Counted from the stretch's first letter, positions 1-8,758 are shown. The stretch is DNA of 64,000 nt from Rhizobium freirei PRF 81 (GCF_000359745.1 NZ_AQHN01000055.1:1-64000), one strand, 5' to 3'. Notes: generated by a model not told the origin, from the sequence alone. Translations and numbers: made by a program.

Positions 1-675
1 CCGCAGGCGGGGCGAAGGGGAAGCCGCGGACTCGATATGCCCCCTCTCCCCGTCACTACGGGGAGAGGGTTGGGGTGAGGGGCGAACCCTCCATTCGATT
101 TCAAGTCTCCTCCACTCCTCGGCGCCGATCACGCCCCGACCCGGCCACCAGATGCCGGCTTTCATCAAGGGCACGGCAGGCATCGGCCTCTCGGCACCCA
201 AGAGCATCGCCTCGGCATAGGAAAGAAACGCCCGCGAATTCGCCTCACCGCCCTCGATAAGATAGGACCAGAGCGCGTTGAGATCATCGAGCGCGACGTT
301 GGAAAAAGGCGTCAGCCCCGGATCGGGTTTCGAATCCCCCGGCAGCACCGCAATGAGCGCCCCCTGGCGCGCCGCACAGGCATGCAGCGCTTCCAGCGCA
401 TAGTGGAAATAGCTCGCTCCTCCGAGCGCCCGCACGATGATGAGCTTCGCATGGCGAGCGGTCCGGTCGATATAGGTATCGACGGACATCGGATGCTTGA
501 GGCTCATCAGGCTTGCAACCCGAAGGGAACGGCCGCCTTCGCCGTGTGCTGCGGCAACCGCCGCGAGCTCGGTGTCGGCGGCCGACAGAAAGAGGATATC
601 GCCGGGCGACTGCCCAAGGTCGATCGCCTCTTCACCGTCGCTGATCGTTCCTTTCTGGGCTAAAAGGAGATGCAT
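1..675 (-). CDS. cobN: Cobaltochelatase subunit CobN, N-terminal part (runs off the left edge)
   Basis: The first 225 codons of a gene that continues beyond position 1. The product begins MHLLLAQKGTISDGEEAIDL and contains an AVPLMKAGIWWPG-type segment (read here as PAVPLMKAGIWWPGRG, about residues 178-193) that I recognise from the CobN N-terminus. CobN is the large subunit of the ATP-dependent cobaltochelatase that inserts Co2+ into hydrogenobyrinate a,c-diamide in aerobic B12 synthesis. It lies downstream of cobU and cobW on the same strand, behind a cobalamin riboswitch, which supports the call. The start is the ATG at 675, directly followed by the conserved N-terminus. Oddity: residues about 198-212 (RPSPQPSPRSDGERG) are encoded by a palindromic intergenic-type repeat that keeps the reading frame open. 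Whether the frame returns to normal CobN sequence lies outside the window. Confidence 0.88.
   Translation of the reverse strand, partial: MHLLLAQKGTISDGEEAIDLGQSPGDILFLSAADTELAAVAAAHGEGGRSLRVASLMSLKHPMSVDTYIDRTARHAKLIIVRALGGASYFHYALEALHACAARQGALIAVLPGDSKPDPGLTPFSNVALDDLNALWSYLIEGGEANSRAFLSYAEAMLLGAERPMPAVPLMKAGIWWPGRGVIGAEEWRRLEIEWRVRPSPQPSPRSDGERGHIESAASPSPRLR
42..83. repeat. Rhizobial palindromic repeat inside cobN
   Basis: Perfect 11-base arms (42-52 and 59-69, CCCTCTCCCCG / CGGGGAGAGGG) with a six-base loop, followed by the tail TTGGGGTGAGGGGC. The same unit, arms plus tail, occurs twice at 63.3-63.45 kb between genes, so this is a dispersed element. Here it sits in the cobN coding frame. 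Confidence 0.85.
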
Positions 676-698
676 TAGGCTTTAGAGTATGCAGCGGC

Positions 699-887
699 AT
701 ACCCCCCTCTGTCACGTTGTGGCATCTCCCCCACAAGGGGGGAGATCATTCGGAGCCATGCTTCGCCGCACTTACCTCCCAAGCATCCTGCGACTCCCGC
801 CATCGGTTGTTTTGCGACGCGGCAGCCACAAGCTTCCAATCTCCCCCCTTGTGGGGGAGATGTCGCGAAGGCGACAGAGGGGGGTAT
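699..887. repeat. Pair of inverted palindromic repeats between cobW and cobN
   Basis: One unit at 699-746 and a near-identical inverted copy at 839-887. Each has an ATCTCCCCC...GGGGGAGAT hairpin plus a CAGAGGGGGGTAT tail, and they flank a spacer of about 90 bases. This is a different family from the repeat at 42-83. The 236-base gap between cobW and cobN is occupied almost entirely by this structure, which could affect mRNA stability or termination inside the operon. Confidence 0.8.
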
Positions 888-911
888 CTCGGAGCAAAGA
901 CGCAACATCGA

Positions 912-1961
912 TCAGACCAGCGCCTCGATCGCCTTGCGCACGATCGTCTCGTCCATCTCGTGCAAGCCGATGACGACAAGCCGGGTCGCGCGCACCTCGC
1001 CAGGCGCCCAGGCGCGATCGAAATAAGTGTCGATGCGGCTGCCGACGGCCTGCAGCTGCAGGCGCATAGGCTTGCCGGGAACGTCAACAAAGCCCTTGAG
1101 GCGCAGCACGTCGTGCTCCGCGATCACGCCCTTCAGCGCATCGACAAAGGCCGCCGGCTCGGCAATCGGGCCAAGCTCGACCACAAAACTGTCGAACTCG
1201 TCGTGATCGTGCGGCGTGCCGTCCTCATGCTCCAGCTCGTGATGGGATTTGCGGTTGACGATATCGCCTTCCGTGCCGATGCCGAGGCCAAGCAGGACGG
1301 CGGCCGGCACATCGCCGTTCTTGGCTTCGATGATCGTCGGCTTGCGCTCCGTGCGCGAGGCAACTTCGGCGCGGACGCGGCCGAGGCCATCGACATCGAT
1401 CAGGTCGGTCTTGTTGAGTACGATCAGATCGGCGCAGGTCAGCTGGTCCTCGAACAGTTCTTCAATCGGGCTTTCGTGGTCGAGCGAGTCATCCTCGACG
1501 CGACGGGCTTCCACCGCGTCATGATCGTCGGCGAAGCGGCCGGCGGCAACGGCGGCGCTATCGACCACGGTGATGACGCCGTCGACGGTGACATGGGTGC
1601 GAATGTCAGGCCAGTTGAAGGCGGCGACCAGCGGCTGCGGCAGCGCAAGACCGGATGTCTCGATGACGATGTGATCCGGGCGTGCATCACGCTCCAGAAG
1701 CTTCGTCATGGTGGGGATGAAATCGTCGGCGACGGTGCAGCAGATGCAGCCGTTGGTCAGCTCGATAATATCGTCTTCCGTGCAGTTCTCCGCGCCGCAT
1801 CCCTTCAGCACGTCGCCATCGACACCGAGATCCCCGAATTCGTTGATGATCAGCGCGATCTTCTTGCCGCCGGCATTCTGCAGGAGGTTGCGGATCATCG
1901 TCGTCTTGCCGGCTCCGAGAAAGCCGGTGATGACGGTGGCGGGAATCTTTTCCTGGTTCAT
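912..1961 (-). CDS. cobW: CobW-family GTP-binding metallochaperone
   Basis: A 349-residue COG0523 GTPase. Visible motifs are the P-loop GFLGAGKTT near the N-terminus, the metal-binding CxCC motif in NGCICCT, ETSGLALP, the guanine-specificity motif NKTD, and a C-terminal CobW_C domain. A histidine/aspartate-rich stretch (HHELEHEDGTPHDHDEFD) lies before the C-terminal domain, as is common for metal handling. CobW is thought to deliver cobalt for cobaltochelatase. The ATG at 1961 is preferred over an in-frame TTG at 1970 because AAGGG lies nine bases upstream. It starts five bases after the cobU stop, so the two are translationally close, and it precedes cobN. Confidence 0.92.
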   Translation of the reverse strand: MNQEKIPATVITGFLGAGKTTMIRNLLQNAGGKKIALIINEFGDLGVDGDVLKGCGAENCTEDDIIELTNGCICCTVADDFIPTMTKLLERDARPDHIVIETSGLALPQPLVAAFNWPDIRTHVTVDGVITVVDSAAVAAGRFADDHDAVEARRVEDDSLDHESPIEELFEDQLTCADLIVLNKTDLIDVDGLGRVRAEVASRTERKPTIIEAKNGDVPAAVLLGLGIGTEGDIVNRKSHHELEHEDGTPHDHDEFDSFVVELGPIAEPAAFVDALKGVIAEHDVLRLKGFVDVPGKPMRLQLQAVGSRIDTYFDRAWAPGEVRATRLVVIGLHEMDETIVRKAIEALV

Positions 1962-1966
1962 ATGGG

Positions 1967-2491
1967 TCAACCCTTCATTTTCAGCGGCAAGCCCGCTGCG
2001 ATAAAATAAACTTCGGCGCTCGCCGCCGCGACCATCTGGTGCAGGCGGCCGGCGTGATCGCGAAATTCGCGCGCCATGCGATTTTCCGGCACGATTCCGA
2101 GACCCACTTCATTGGAGACGAGAACGAGCCTCGATCGCGCCTTGGGCAGGAATTCGGTGATTGCGGCAAACTCGGCCGCCATGTCGCGCTCCGCCATCAT
2201 CAGATTGGTGACCCAGAGCGTCAGGCAATCGACGAGTACAGCACGGCCTTCGGCGTCGATGGCGGCAAGCTGCCCGACGAGATCGATCGGCTCCTCATAC
2301 GTCTGCCAGAGGTCGCCGCGATCGGCGCGATGCTGGGCAATGCGCTCGCGCATCTCATCGTCCCACGCCTGGCCTGTCGCCACATAGTGACGTTCAAGGC
2401 TCATATCTGAAATGAGGGCTTCGGCGAATCTGGATTTGCCGGAACGCGCGCCACCGAGGACGAAAATGGCTCGGGAAGTCGAAGGGGACAT
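1967..2491 (-). CDS. cobU: Bifunctional adenosylcobinamide kinase / guanylyltransferase
   Basis: A 174-residue protein of normal CobU/CobP length. It has the N-terminal P-loop [10 protein letters not shown] at about residues 11-20 and the family segments [17 protein letters not shown] and [13 protein letters not shown]. The enzyme phosphorylates adenosylcobinamide and then forms the GDP derivative, late in cobalamin synthesis. It is the first gene of the minus-strand operon cobU-cobW-cobN. The B12 riboswitch starts about 130 bases upstream, so repression by adenosylcobalamin is expected. The stop is followed at once by cobW. Confidence 0.95.
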   Translation of the reverse strand: MSPSTSRAIFVLGGARSGKSRFAEALISDMSLERHYVATGQAWDDEMRERIAQHRADRGDLWQTYEEPIDLVGQLAAIDAEGRAVLVDCLTLWVTNLMMAERDMAAEFAAITEFLPKARSRLVLVSNEVGLGIVPENRMAREFRDHAGRLHQMVAAASAEVYFIAAGLPLKMKG

Positions 2492-2619
2492 GCGCTATTC
2501 CCGCCCCCGCACAATAATGCGGGCCAGCAGCATGAAGCTGAAACCGGAAAACAGGCGTCGACACGCCGAAAACTCGTCTTGCGCCATGACAACCTCCGTG
2601 CTGGCAGCGGAACTCACGT

Positions 2620-2790
2620 TCCCGAAACGGGCTCTGCGCCCGGCACGTATGGCAGGTCTCCTGGCTCGCGGATAAGGCGCCGCGACGGGGGCAGACCGAA
2701 ATCGGTCGCCCCCGATCGTGCGCCAGCGGGTCTTTCTCGCCTTCCCGGCAATGCATCATGAAGAGGCGGACGATTCGTAGAATAAGAGGC
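2620..2790 (-). promoter_or_regulatory. Cobalamin riboswitch upstream of cobU
   Basis: Reading the minus strand, the conserved B12 box GCCAGGAGACCTGCC lies at 2651-2666. Upstream of it, in the expected order, are GGGAAGGCGAGAAAGACCCG (about 2745-2726) and a GCCCCCG element near 2690. These are the core blocks of the AdoCbl aptamer. The boundaries are approximate. It precedes cobU-cobW-cobN on the same strand and should switch the operon off when adenosylcobalamin is abundant. Confidence 0.9.
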
Positions 2791-3210
2791 GTCCAGCCCC
2801 GGCTGATCATGATGCCACGCCAGTGGCTTTTCCGGCCTGCGGTTACCCCGCCCGGTCGCCCCATGCGAACCATCGACGGAATACCTTTCAAACCGAACGA
2901 AAGACCCTGACCGCTCTACAGTCGCGGGGTCGGCTGTGATGAGAACGCCCGGATTGGGTCCGTCCCTTCACATTCCCTTTTCATCCCATGCGGCAGATCG
3001 CCGCTCAGGAACCATTCGTTATGCCGATAATGATTAGGCTTTCGCCCGGTTCAAGTCAATCAAGGGCACCACAGCGACATTCCTCGTTCCATCCGCGAAA
3101 TCGGTGCAAATTCATCCGGGAGCGCCGGTTTTTTTGCCGCATTTCTTTGATGTTAGGAGCTTATAGAGGTTAAGCCTCCACATTCGAGTAGAATATATCG
3201 CCCGCTCCCG
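2791..3210. other. Divergent intergenic region, cob operon / chloride channel
   Basis: About 420 bases between the riboswitch and the chloride channel gene. It must carry the promoter for the cob operon on one side and for the channel on the other. I see no convincing gene or RNA here. An open frame across the riboswitch (2394-2891, minus) has no family features and is not credible. Confidence 0.5.
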
Positions 3211-5007
3211 ATGCTACAGAAATTCCAACCTCGCCGTCTCGGCGTCTTCTCGGCTCTATTCGATCTCGGTCGATTCAGGGCATTGCTGCGCCGTGGCGAA
3301 TTGGGACTTGTTTTTGCCGGCGCGCTGGCGGGAATAGCCTCCGGTTGCGCCGTGATTGCGATGAGCTTCATCTCGCGCAAGCTTCACAGCCTCATCTACG
3401 GCATAACCGACTACGAGCGCCTGAGCTCGGCGGCGATGGCAATCCCGGAAAAATCGATACTTCTGATCGCGCCGATCGCCGGCGGCATCCTCATGGGGAT
3501 ATTGCTTTATATACTGTCGCGCACGCGCAAGAAGCCGATGGTCGACCCGATCGAGGCCAATGCCCTGCATGGCGGCCGCATGTCGCTCACCGACAGTATC
3601 CTTGTTGCGGTACAGAATCTGATCTCGAACGGCTTCGGCGCCTCGGTCGGGCTCGAGGCAGGCTATACGCAGCTTGCAGCCGGCATCGCCTCGAAATTCG
3701 GCTACAAGATGCAGATGCGCCGTTCAGACCTGCGCATGCTCGTCGGCTGCGGCGCGGCCGGCGCCATCGCTGCGGCATTCAATGCACCGCTGACCGGCGC
3801 ATTCTACGCATTCGAGCTCATCATCGGCAGCTATTCCATTCTGACCCTGACGCCCGTCGTCGTCTCGGCGCTGATCTCGACGATGATCGCAAGGCTGCTT
3901 GCCGGCGACGATTTCGCCATCGACATCGATCATTTCGGCGCGATCGTCCCGGCAGATTACCTTCCAGCCGTCCTGCTAGGCGCCTTCTGCGCCGGCATCG
4001 GCATCCTGATCATGCAGGGCGTCGCCTGGGTCGAGGAACTGGCGCGCAAGAGTTCCATCGCTCCGCCCTTCCGTCCTGCGCTCGGAGGTCTCGTCGTCGG
4101 CTTGCTGGCGCTGATCTCACCGCAGGTCCTGTCGGCCGGCCACGGCGCGCTGCATCTCAATCTGTCCAGCGAGGTGGCCCTAGGGGCTCTCGTGGGACTG
4201 TTCATCCTGAAATCGCTTGCCTCTGCCGTCTCGATCGGCTCCGGCTTCAGAGGCGGCTTGTTCTTCGCCTCCCTCTTCATGGGCGCATTGCTCGGCAAGA
4301 TCTTTGCCTATTGCGCGCCCTATCTCGATCACGCCACGTTGACGCCGGCCGTCTATGCGGTGGTCGGCATGAGCTCGCTGGCCGTTGCGATCATCGGCGG
4401 TCCGCTGACCATGACGTTCCTGGCGCTCGAGATCACCGGTGACTTCCCGATTACCGCCCTTGTATTGGCAGCCGTCATCACCTCCTCGCTCGTGGTGCGC
4501 ACGACCTTCGGCTACTCCTTCGCCACCTGGCGCTTCCATCTGCGCGGCGAAAGCATCCGCAGCGCTCACGATGTCGGCTGGATCCGCAATCTTACGGTTG
4601 CCCGGATGATGCGCCCCGACGTGCACACAGGAAGCATCGACATGAGCATCGAGGAGTTCCGTAAGAATTTTCCGATCGGCTCGGCGCAGCGCGTCATCCT
4701 GGTCGACAAGCACGAGAAATATTCCGGATTGGTTCTCGTGCCAGACGTCTATGCGAGCCCGATCGAGAAGGACGACGAGGAACACGGGCTTTCCGATTTC
4801 ATCCTTCTTCGCAACGAGTTCCTGCAGCCGCAGATGAACGCCAAGCAGGCCGCCGCCATGTTCGACCAGACCAAGAGCGACGCGCTAGTCGTTGTCAACG
4901 ACCTGATCGAGCGCAAGGTGATCGGTCTGCTGACGGAGAGCTACACGCTGCGCCGCTACAGCGAAGAACTCGATCGCCGCCGCCGCGAAGTATCGGGCGA
5001 ACTCTAA
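3211..5007 (+). CDS. ClC-family chloride channel/transporter with CBS tail
   Basis: A 598-residue membrane protein with many hydrophobic helices over about residues 25-430 and a cytosolic C-terminus of about 150 residues that looks like a CBS pair (from about residue 465, MMRPDVHTGS onward). ClC signatures are present but altered: GASVGLEAGYTQLA stands where the canonical GREGP selectivity/gating motif lies, still with a glutamate, and GSGFRGGLFFASLFMGALLG corresponds to the GxFxP region. ClC proteins move Cl- or exchange Cl-/H+ across the inner membrane. The start at 3211 is the first ATG, though no strong ribosome binding site is obvious. It sits alone between the divergent cob operon and convergent cobQ. 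Confidence 0.88.
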   Translation: MLQKFQPRRLGVFSALFDLGRFRALLRRGELGLVFAGALAGIASGCAVIAMSFISRKLHSLIYGITDYERLSSAAMAIPEKSILLIAPIAGGILMGILLYILSRTRKKPMVDPIEANALHGGRMSLTDSILVAVQNLISNGFGASVGLEAGYTQLAAGIASKFGYKMQMRRSDLRMLVGCGAAGAIAAAFNAPLTGAFYAFELIIGSYSILTLTPVVVSALISTMIARLLAGDDFAIDIDHFGAIVPADYLPAVLLGAFCAGIGILIMQGVAWVEELARKSSIAPPFRPALGGLVVGLLALISPQVLSAGHGALHLNLSSEVALGALVGLFILKSLASAVSIGSGFRGGLFFASLFMGALLGKIFAYCAPYLDHATLTPAVYAVVGMSSLAVAIIGGPLTMTFLALEITGDFPITALVLAAVITSSLVVRTTFGYSFATWRFHLRGESIRSAHDVGWIRNLTVARMMRPDVHTGSIDMSIEEFRKNFPIGSAQRVILVDKHEKYSGLVLVPDVYASPIEKDDEEHGLSDFILLRNEFLQPQMNAKQAAAMFDQTKSDALVVVNDLIERKVIGLLTESYTLRRYSEELDRRRREVSGEL

Positions 5008-5109
5008 CGAGTGTCGCGACATTTCCGAGTGGCTTCGTCCGCTTCAGCTCTTTGATCCCAAGCATGTCGTAGTCGCGCAAGACGGCTGCACAGCTTTGCG
5101 CAACATGCA

Positions 5110-6564
5110 CTATCGGACAAGGCTGTCGAGCCAGGCGGGATCGAGCACGCTTTCCAGCTCTCCGGCAATGTCGTCCAGCGCCGCATCGACGCTGGCACGA
5201 TAGTCCATGCGCTCGCCTGCGAGGCCAAAGCTTGCGAGCAGCTTTGCCCGATAGGCGTCGCTGCCGAAGAGACCGTGCAAATAGGTGCCCATGACACGAC
5301 CGTCCGCCGATATCGCCCCGTCCGGCCGGCCGTCGATTATCGCCGAGGGGCGCTCGCAGTCGGCGCCGCTCGTCAGGCCGAGATGGATTTGATAGCCGGA
5401 CAGCGGCACGTCATATTCCTTCGAGACGGCAAGGCTGTTGCGCACCGTCTTCTCCGGCGCCATTACCGTCTCGATATCCAGAAGGCCGAGCCCGGGCGTC
5501 TCGGTCACCGATCCTTCTATACCGAGTGGATCGTAGACTGTATGACCAAGCATCTGATAGCCGCCGCAAATTCCGATGACGCGGCCGCCGCGGCGCACAT
5601 GTGCGGCAATATCGCGATCCCACCCCCGGTCGCGCAGATCAAGAAGATCGCCGATCGTAGACTTGGACCCCGGCAGCACGACAAGTCCGGCGTCGGCGGG
5701 CAAACGCTCGCCTGCGCGGACGAAGACGAGATCGACGTCTGGCTCGGCCCGAAGCGGATCGAAATCATCGAAATTGGCGATGCGCGACAATACGGGCACG
5801 GCAACTTTCAGCGCACCGGAAGATCCGCGTGCCAACCGCTCCAATACGACCGAATCCTCGGCCGGCAGTCGAGCCGCCGCCTTGAGCCAAGGCACGATCC
5901 CATGACATTGCCAACCGGTGAAGCCATTAATCGCCTCTATGCCCTCTCTGAACAGGGAGACATCGCCGCGGAATTTATTGATGATGTAGCCGCGGATCAT
6001 GCGGCGGTCTTCTTCCGGCAGGATGTGATATGTGCCGACCAGCGACGCGATGACGCCGCCGCGGTCGATATCGCCGACCAGCACGACGGGCACATTCGCG
6101 CGCGTCGCAAAACCCATATTGGCGATGTCGCCTCGCCTGAGATTGATCTCAGCGGGAGAGCCTGCCCCTTCCACGACGACCAAATCGGTTCCCGCGCGCA
6201 TCGCGGCAAAGCTCTCAAGCACCGCGCCGAGCAATTGCGGCTTGAGTGCCTGGTAGTCCTTGCCCCTGGCATGCCCCCAAACCTTGCCCTGAACGATAAT
6301 CTGGCTGCCAGTTTCCGATTGCGGTTTCAACAGTACCGGATTCATATGCACGGATGACGGCACGCGCGCAGCAAGCGATTGCAGCCATTGAGCACGTCCG
6401 ATCTCACCACCGTCCTCGGCAACCGCGGCGTTGTTGGACATGTTCTGCGGCTTGAACGGACGGACCCTCACGCCCCTATTGGCGAACAGGCGGCACAGCC
6501 CGGCGACCAATACCGTTTTTCCGACATCGGAGCCGGTTCCCTGCAGCATGATCGCTTTTGTCAT
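5110..6564 (-). CDS. cobQ: Cobyric acid synthase
   Basis: A 484-residue glutamine-dependent amidotransferase that amidates adenosylcobyrinate a,c-diamide to cobyric acid. The N-terminal synthetase domain starts MTKAIMLQGTGSDVGKT with the DVGKT P-loop. It contains FKPQNMSNNAAV and VVEGAGSPAEINL, both typical of CobQ. The C-terminal GATase domain has the catalytic cysteine in GICGGYQMLG and a histidine in TYLHGLFG. The ATG at 6564 is chosen because GAGG lies nine bases upstream and the product then begins at the conserved N-terminus; a 6-residue longer form is possible. It is separated from the cobU operon by the chloride channel gene, and no B12 box was found upstream. Confidence 0.95.
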   Translation of the reverse strand: MTKAIMLQGTGSDVGKTVLVAGLCRLFANRGVRVRPFKPQNMSNNAAVAEDGGEIGRAQWLQSLAARVPSSVHMNPVLLKPQSETGSQIIVQGKVWGHARGKDYQALKPQLLGAVLESFAAMRAGTDLVVVEGAGSPAEINLRRGDIANMGFATRANVPVVLVGDIDRGGVIASLVGTYHILPEEDRRMIRGYIINKFRGDVSLFREGIEAINGFTGWQCHGIVPWLKAAARLPAEDSVVLERLARGSSGALKVAVPVLSRIANFDDFDPLRAEPDVDLVFVRAGERLPADAGLVVLPGSKSTIGDLLDLRDRGWDRDIAAHVRRGGRVIGICGGYQMLGHTVYDPLGIEGSVTETPGLGLLDIETVMAPEKTVRNSLAVSKEYDVPLSGYQIHLGLTSGADCERPSAIIDGRPDGAISADGRVMGTYLHGLFGSDAYRAKLLASFGLAGERMDYRASVDAALDDIAGELESVLDPAWLDSLVR

Positions 6565-6699
6565 TCCCCACCACCTCGACATGCCGCAGCCATTGAAAAC
6601 GCGGAGTTTTGCCTTGATTTTGCCGCGATCCGCAACGGCTGAAAACAGCGATTGCGATACAAAAATGCATCACCTCTAAATATACTCTGTTTGCGACAT

Positions 6700-6718
6700 T
6701 GGATGGCGATTCCATCCA
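6700..6718. promoter_or_regulatory. Inverted repeat upstream of cobQ
   Basis: TGGATGG (6700-6706) and CCATCCA (6712-6718) flank a five-base spacer in the AT-richer gap between cobQ (minus) and the small gene at 6800 (plus). It could be an operator or a small hairpin. Nothing identifies the binding protein. Confidence 0.3.
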
Positions 6719-6799
6719 TTGTTAGTTATGCTGAAGAGGATTATCTCCGTCGCGAAAACACACAACGAAATGAGCCGATCCGGCTCGGAGGACACCCTA

Positions 6800-6943
6800 A
6801 TGCTCTTCATCTTCAACAGACAGAATTCCATCCAGATTGCCTGGAATGGCAAGCTGCCGGCACGGCGCCCCGAGAGCCGCCTGCAGCAGCTCGACACGCA
6901 CTTCGGCACGATCGGCTTCATTCGCACCTATAACGTCGGCTGA
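6800..6943 (+). CDS. Small hypothetical protein, 47 residues
   Basis: Predicted product starts MLFIFNRQNSIQIAWNGKLP and ends in GFIRTYNVG. I do not recognise a family. Support for a real gene comes from the flanks: GGAGG lies at 6787-6791, eight bases before the ATG, and a terminator-like hairpin with a T tract begins 35 bases after the stop. The protein is basic with no membrane helix or signal peptide. A longer in-frame start exists at 6770 but lacks a comparable ribosome binding site. It stands alone, divergent from cobQ. Confidence 0.5.
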   Translation: MLFIFNRQNSIQIAWNGKLPARRPESRLQQLDTHFGTIGFIRTYNVG

Positions 6944-6978
6944 CACCCGGTCAAGCCGCAGCTCTGCTGATGACGCGC

Positions 6979-7010
6979 CGCCATGCGACTGCATTGGCGG
7001 CTTTTCTTTT
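6979..7010 (+). terminator. Rho-independent terminator after the small gene
   Basis: Arms GCCGCCATGC and GCATTGGCGGC (one-base bulge) are followed by TTTTCTTTT. It lies 35 bases after the stop of the 47-residue gene. Confidence 0.75.
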
Positions 7011-7746
7011 GCCGCCTTGCAAGTGCTTGGAATGGGGCCGACGCCGCGCCCCGCAAAAGCCTGGGCCAGAAACGCGAAAACCGCGCGATCCGGAGATCTG
7101 CGCGGTTTGCCAAAAACGCCGGCTCCCTTGCGCATACGCCGCAAGGCTCGCTTCCCCCGGTACGCATAACCTGATCCGGAGAAGCAGCGGTGTCCCCCGC
7201 CACGCATCGATTGATAAACCGACATCGTTACCGGACGGTTATTAAGTGCTTAACCAAGAATGAATCCGAAAAATTTTTAAAAATTCTCTTCATCGCGTCG
7301 AGAAGGCACAAACGACGCAAATGGAATGAAAAAAGTCTTTCAGGGACGCGATATTTTAGGCATACTTAACTCCACCCATGCTGGAGGGCTTCATCGGAGC
7401 CCAACATTGCCCATTTTGCAGCCGTGAATAGCAGAAAATAGGCTAATTCAGGCGCTTATATCCGCTTCTCCAACAGGTGCGATAACTTCACTTGCCGGTC
7501 AGGCTGTTGATTTCTTCACTCAAATCCTTACGCTGCCTATCGTCGATGCAAAGAATGCCCGGCCGCGACAGAGTTCCGCGGTCGCAAAAAGACCAAATGC
7601 ACGACAGCAGCAAAGGGGACCGTGCGGGCGTCGTCAGCGGCGTATGAACGGTTGTGGTTGGACCACCGCTGACAGGGATCGACAGGCAGCCTGGGTGCTT
7701 CCGGTCGATTTCCGCAACCTAACGAAAAATTGGGAGACATCATAAA
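7011..7746. other. Long leader/intergenic region before the betaine-type transporter
   Basis: About 735 bases without a credible gene. It includes an AT-rich stretch at 7230-7370, a likely promoter zone, and nested inverted repeats near 7633-7673: GTCAGCGG / CCGCTGAC enclosing GTGGT / ACCAC. These could be a regulator site or a leader hairpin. No known riboswitch consensus was recognised. Confidence 0.4.
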
Positions 7747-8745
7747 ATGAAGAAGCTTCTCGCTTCCGCGATCTTTGCACTCGGCGCCTATGCTTTGGCT
7801 GGCTCGGCGCATGCAGCATCATGCGGCGACGTATCGATTGCCGAGATGAACTGGGCTTCGGCCGGCGTTGCAGCCCAGGTCGACAAACTCATCCTTCAGA
7901 ACGGCTATGGCTGCAACGTCACTCTGGTGACGGGCGACACGCAGCCGACCTTTGCCTCCATGAACGAAAAGGGCCAGCCTGACGTCGCGCCCGAGCTTTG
8001 GGTCAACGCCGTGCGCACGGCGCTCGACAAGGCCGTATCCGAAGGCAGCCTGATCGAGGCGGCGCCGCTTCTGAGCGACGGCGGCGTCGAAGGATGGTGG
8101 ATTCCGAAGTTCGTCGCCGACGCACATCCGGATATCAAGACCGTTCAGGACGCGCTGAAGCATCCGGAACTCTTCCCTGCCCCTGAAGATCCCTCCAAGG
8201 GCGCGGTCTATAACTGCCCTGCGGGCTGGAACTGCCAGATCTCCACCGCCAACCTGTATAAGGCACTCGGCGCCGAAAAGCTTGGCTTTACGCTGGTAGA
8301 CACCGGTTCCGCTGCAGGCCTCGACGGTTCGATCGCCAACGCCTTCGAAAAGAAGAGCGGCTGGCTCGGCTACTACTGGGCACCGACGGCCATCCTCGGC
8401 AAGTACGAGATGGTACGTCTGAGCTTCAACGTGCCGCATGACAAGAAGGAATGGGATGCCTGCACGGCAATCCAGGATTGCGCCAATCCGAAGGTAAACT
8501 CCTACCCTGTTTCCGACGTCTATACGGTCGTGACCAAGGCTTTCGCATCGAAGGCCGGCATCGCCATGGATTACATGAAGACCCGCAAGTGGGATAACGC
8601 CACCGTCGGCAAGGTTCTGGCCTGGATGACCGACAACCAGGGTACCAATGAGGACGGCGCCAAGTACTTCCTCAAGACCTACCCCGATATGTGGACCAAG
8701 TGGGTTGCTCCCGAGGTCGCCACCAAGGTCAAGGCTTCGCTCTGA
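7747..8745 (+). CDS. Quaternary-amine ABC transporter, periplasmic substrate-binding protein
   Basis: A 332-residue OpuAC/ProX-type binding protein. It has a clear signal peptide (MKKLLASAIFALGAYALAGS, cleavage after AHA near residue 24) and an aromatic-rich mature domain with segments such as VEGWWIPKF and GYYWAPTAI, fitting recognition of trimethylammonium groups through tryptophans and tyrosines. Several cysteines suggest disulfides in the periplasm. GGGAG lies before the ATG. The next genes are the matching permease and ATPase. The ligand (glycine betaine, choline or proline betaine) cannot be fixed from sequence, but the betaine-homocysteine methyltransferase-like gene downstream favours a betaine. 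Confidence 0.88.
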   Translation: MKKLLASAIFALGAYALAGSAHAASCGDVSIAEMNWASAGVAAQVDKLILQNGYGCNVTLVTGDTQPTFASMNEKGQPDVAPELWVNAVRTALDKAVSEGSLIEAAPLLSDGGVEGWWIPKFVADAHPDIKTVQDALKHPELFPAPEDPSKGAVYNCPAGWNCQISTANLYKALGAEKLGFTLVDTGSAAGLDGSIANAFEKKSGWLGYYWAPTAILGKYEMVRLSFNVPHDKKEWDACTAIQDCANPKVNSYPVSDVYTVVTKAFASKAGIAMDYMKTRKWDNATVGKVLAWMTDNQGTNEDGAKYFLKTYPDMWTKWVAPEVATKVKASL

Positions 8746-8758
8746 TCAGCACGAAAGC

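Noticed and set aside
717..2009. 430-codon plus-strand frame
   Set aside because: Antisense to cobW and starts inside the palindromic repeat; the product has no family features.
2394..2891. 165-codon minus-strand frame across the riboswitch
   Set aside because: It reads through the B12 box and into cobU in another frame; cysteine/arginine-rich with no homology character.
5275..6357. 360-codon plus-strand frame
   Set aside because: Antisense to cobQ, which has full family motifs on the other strand.
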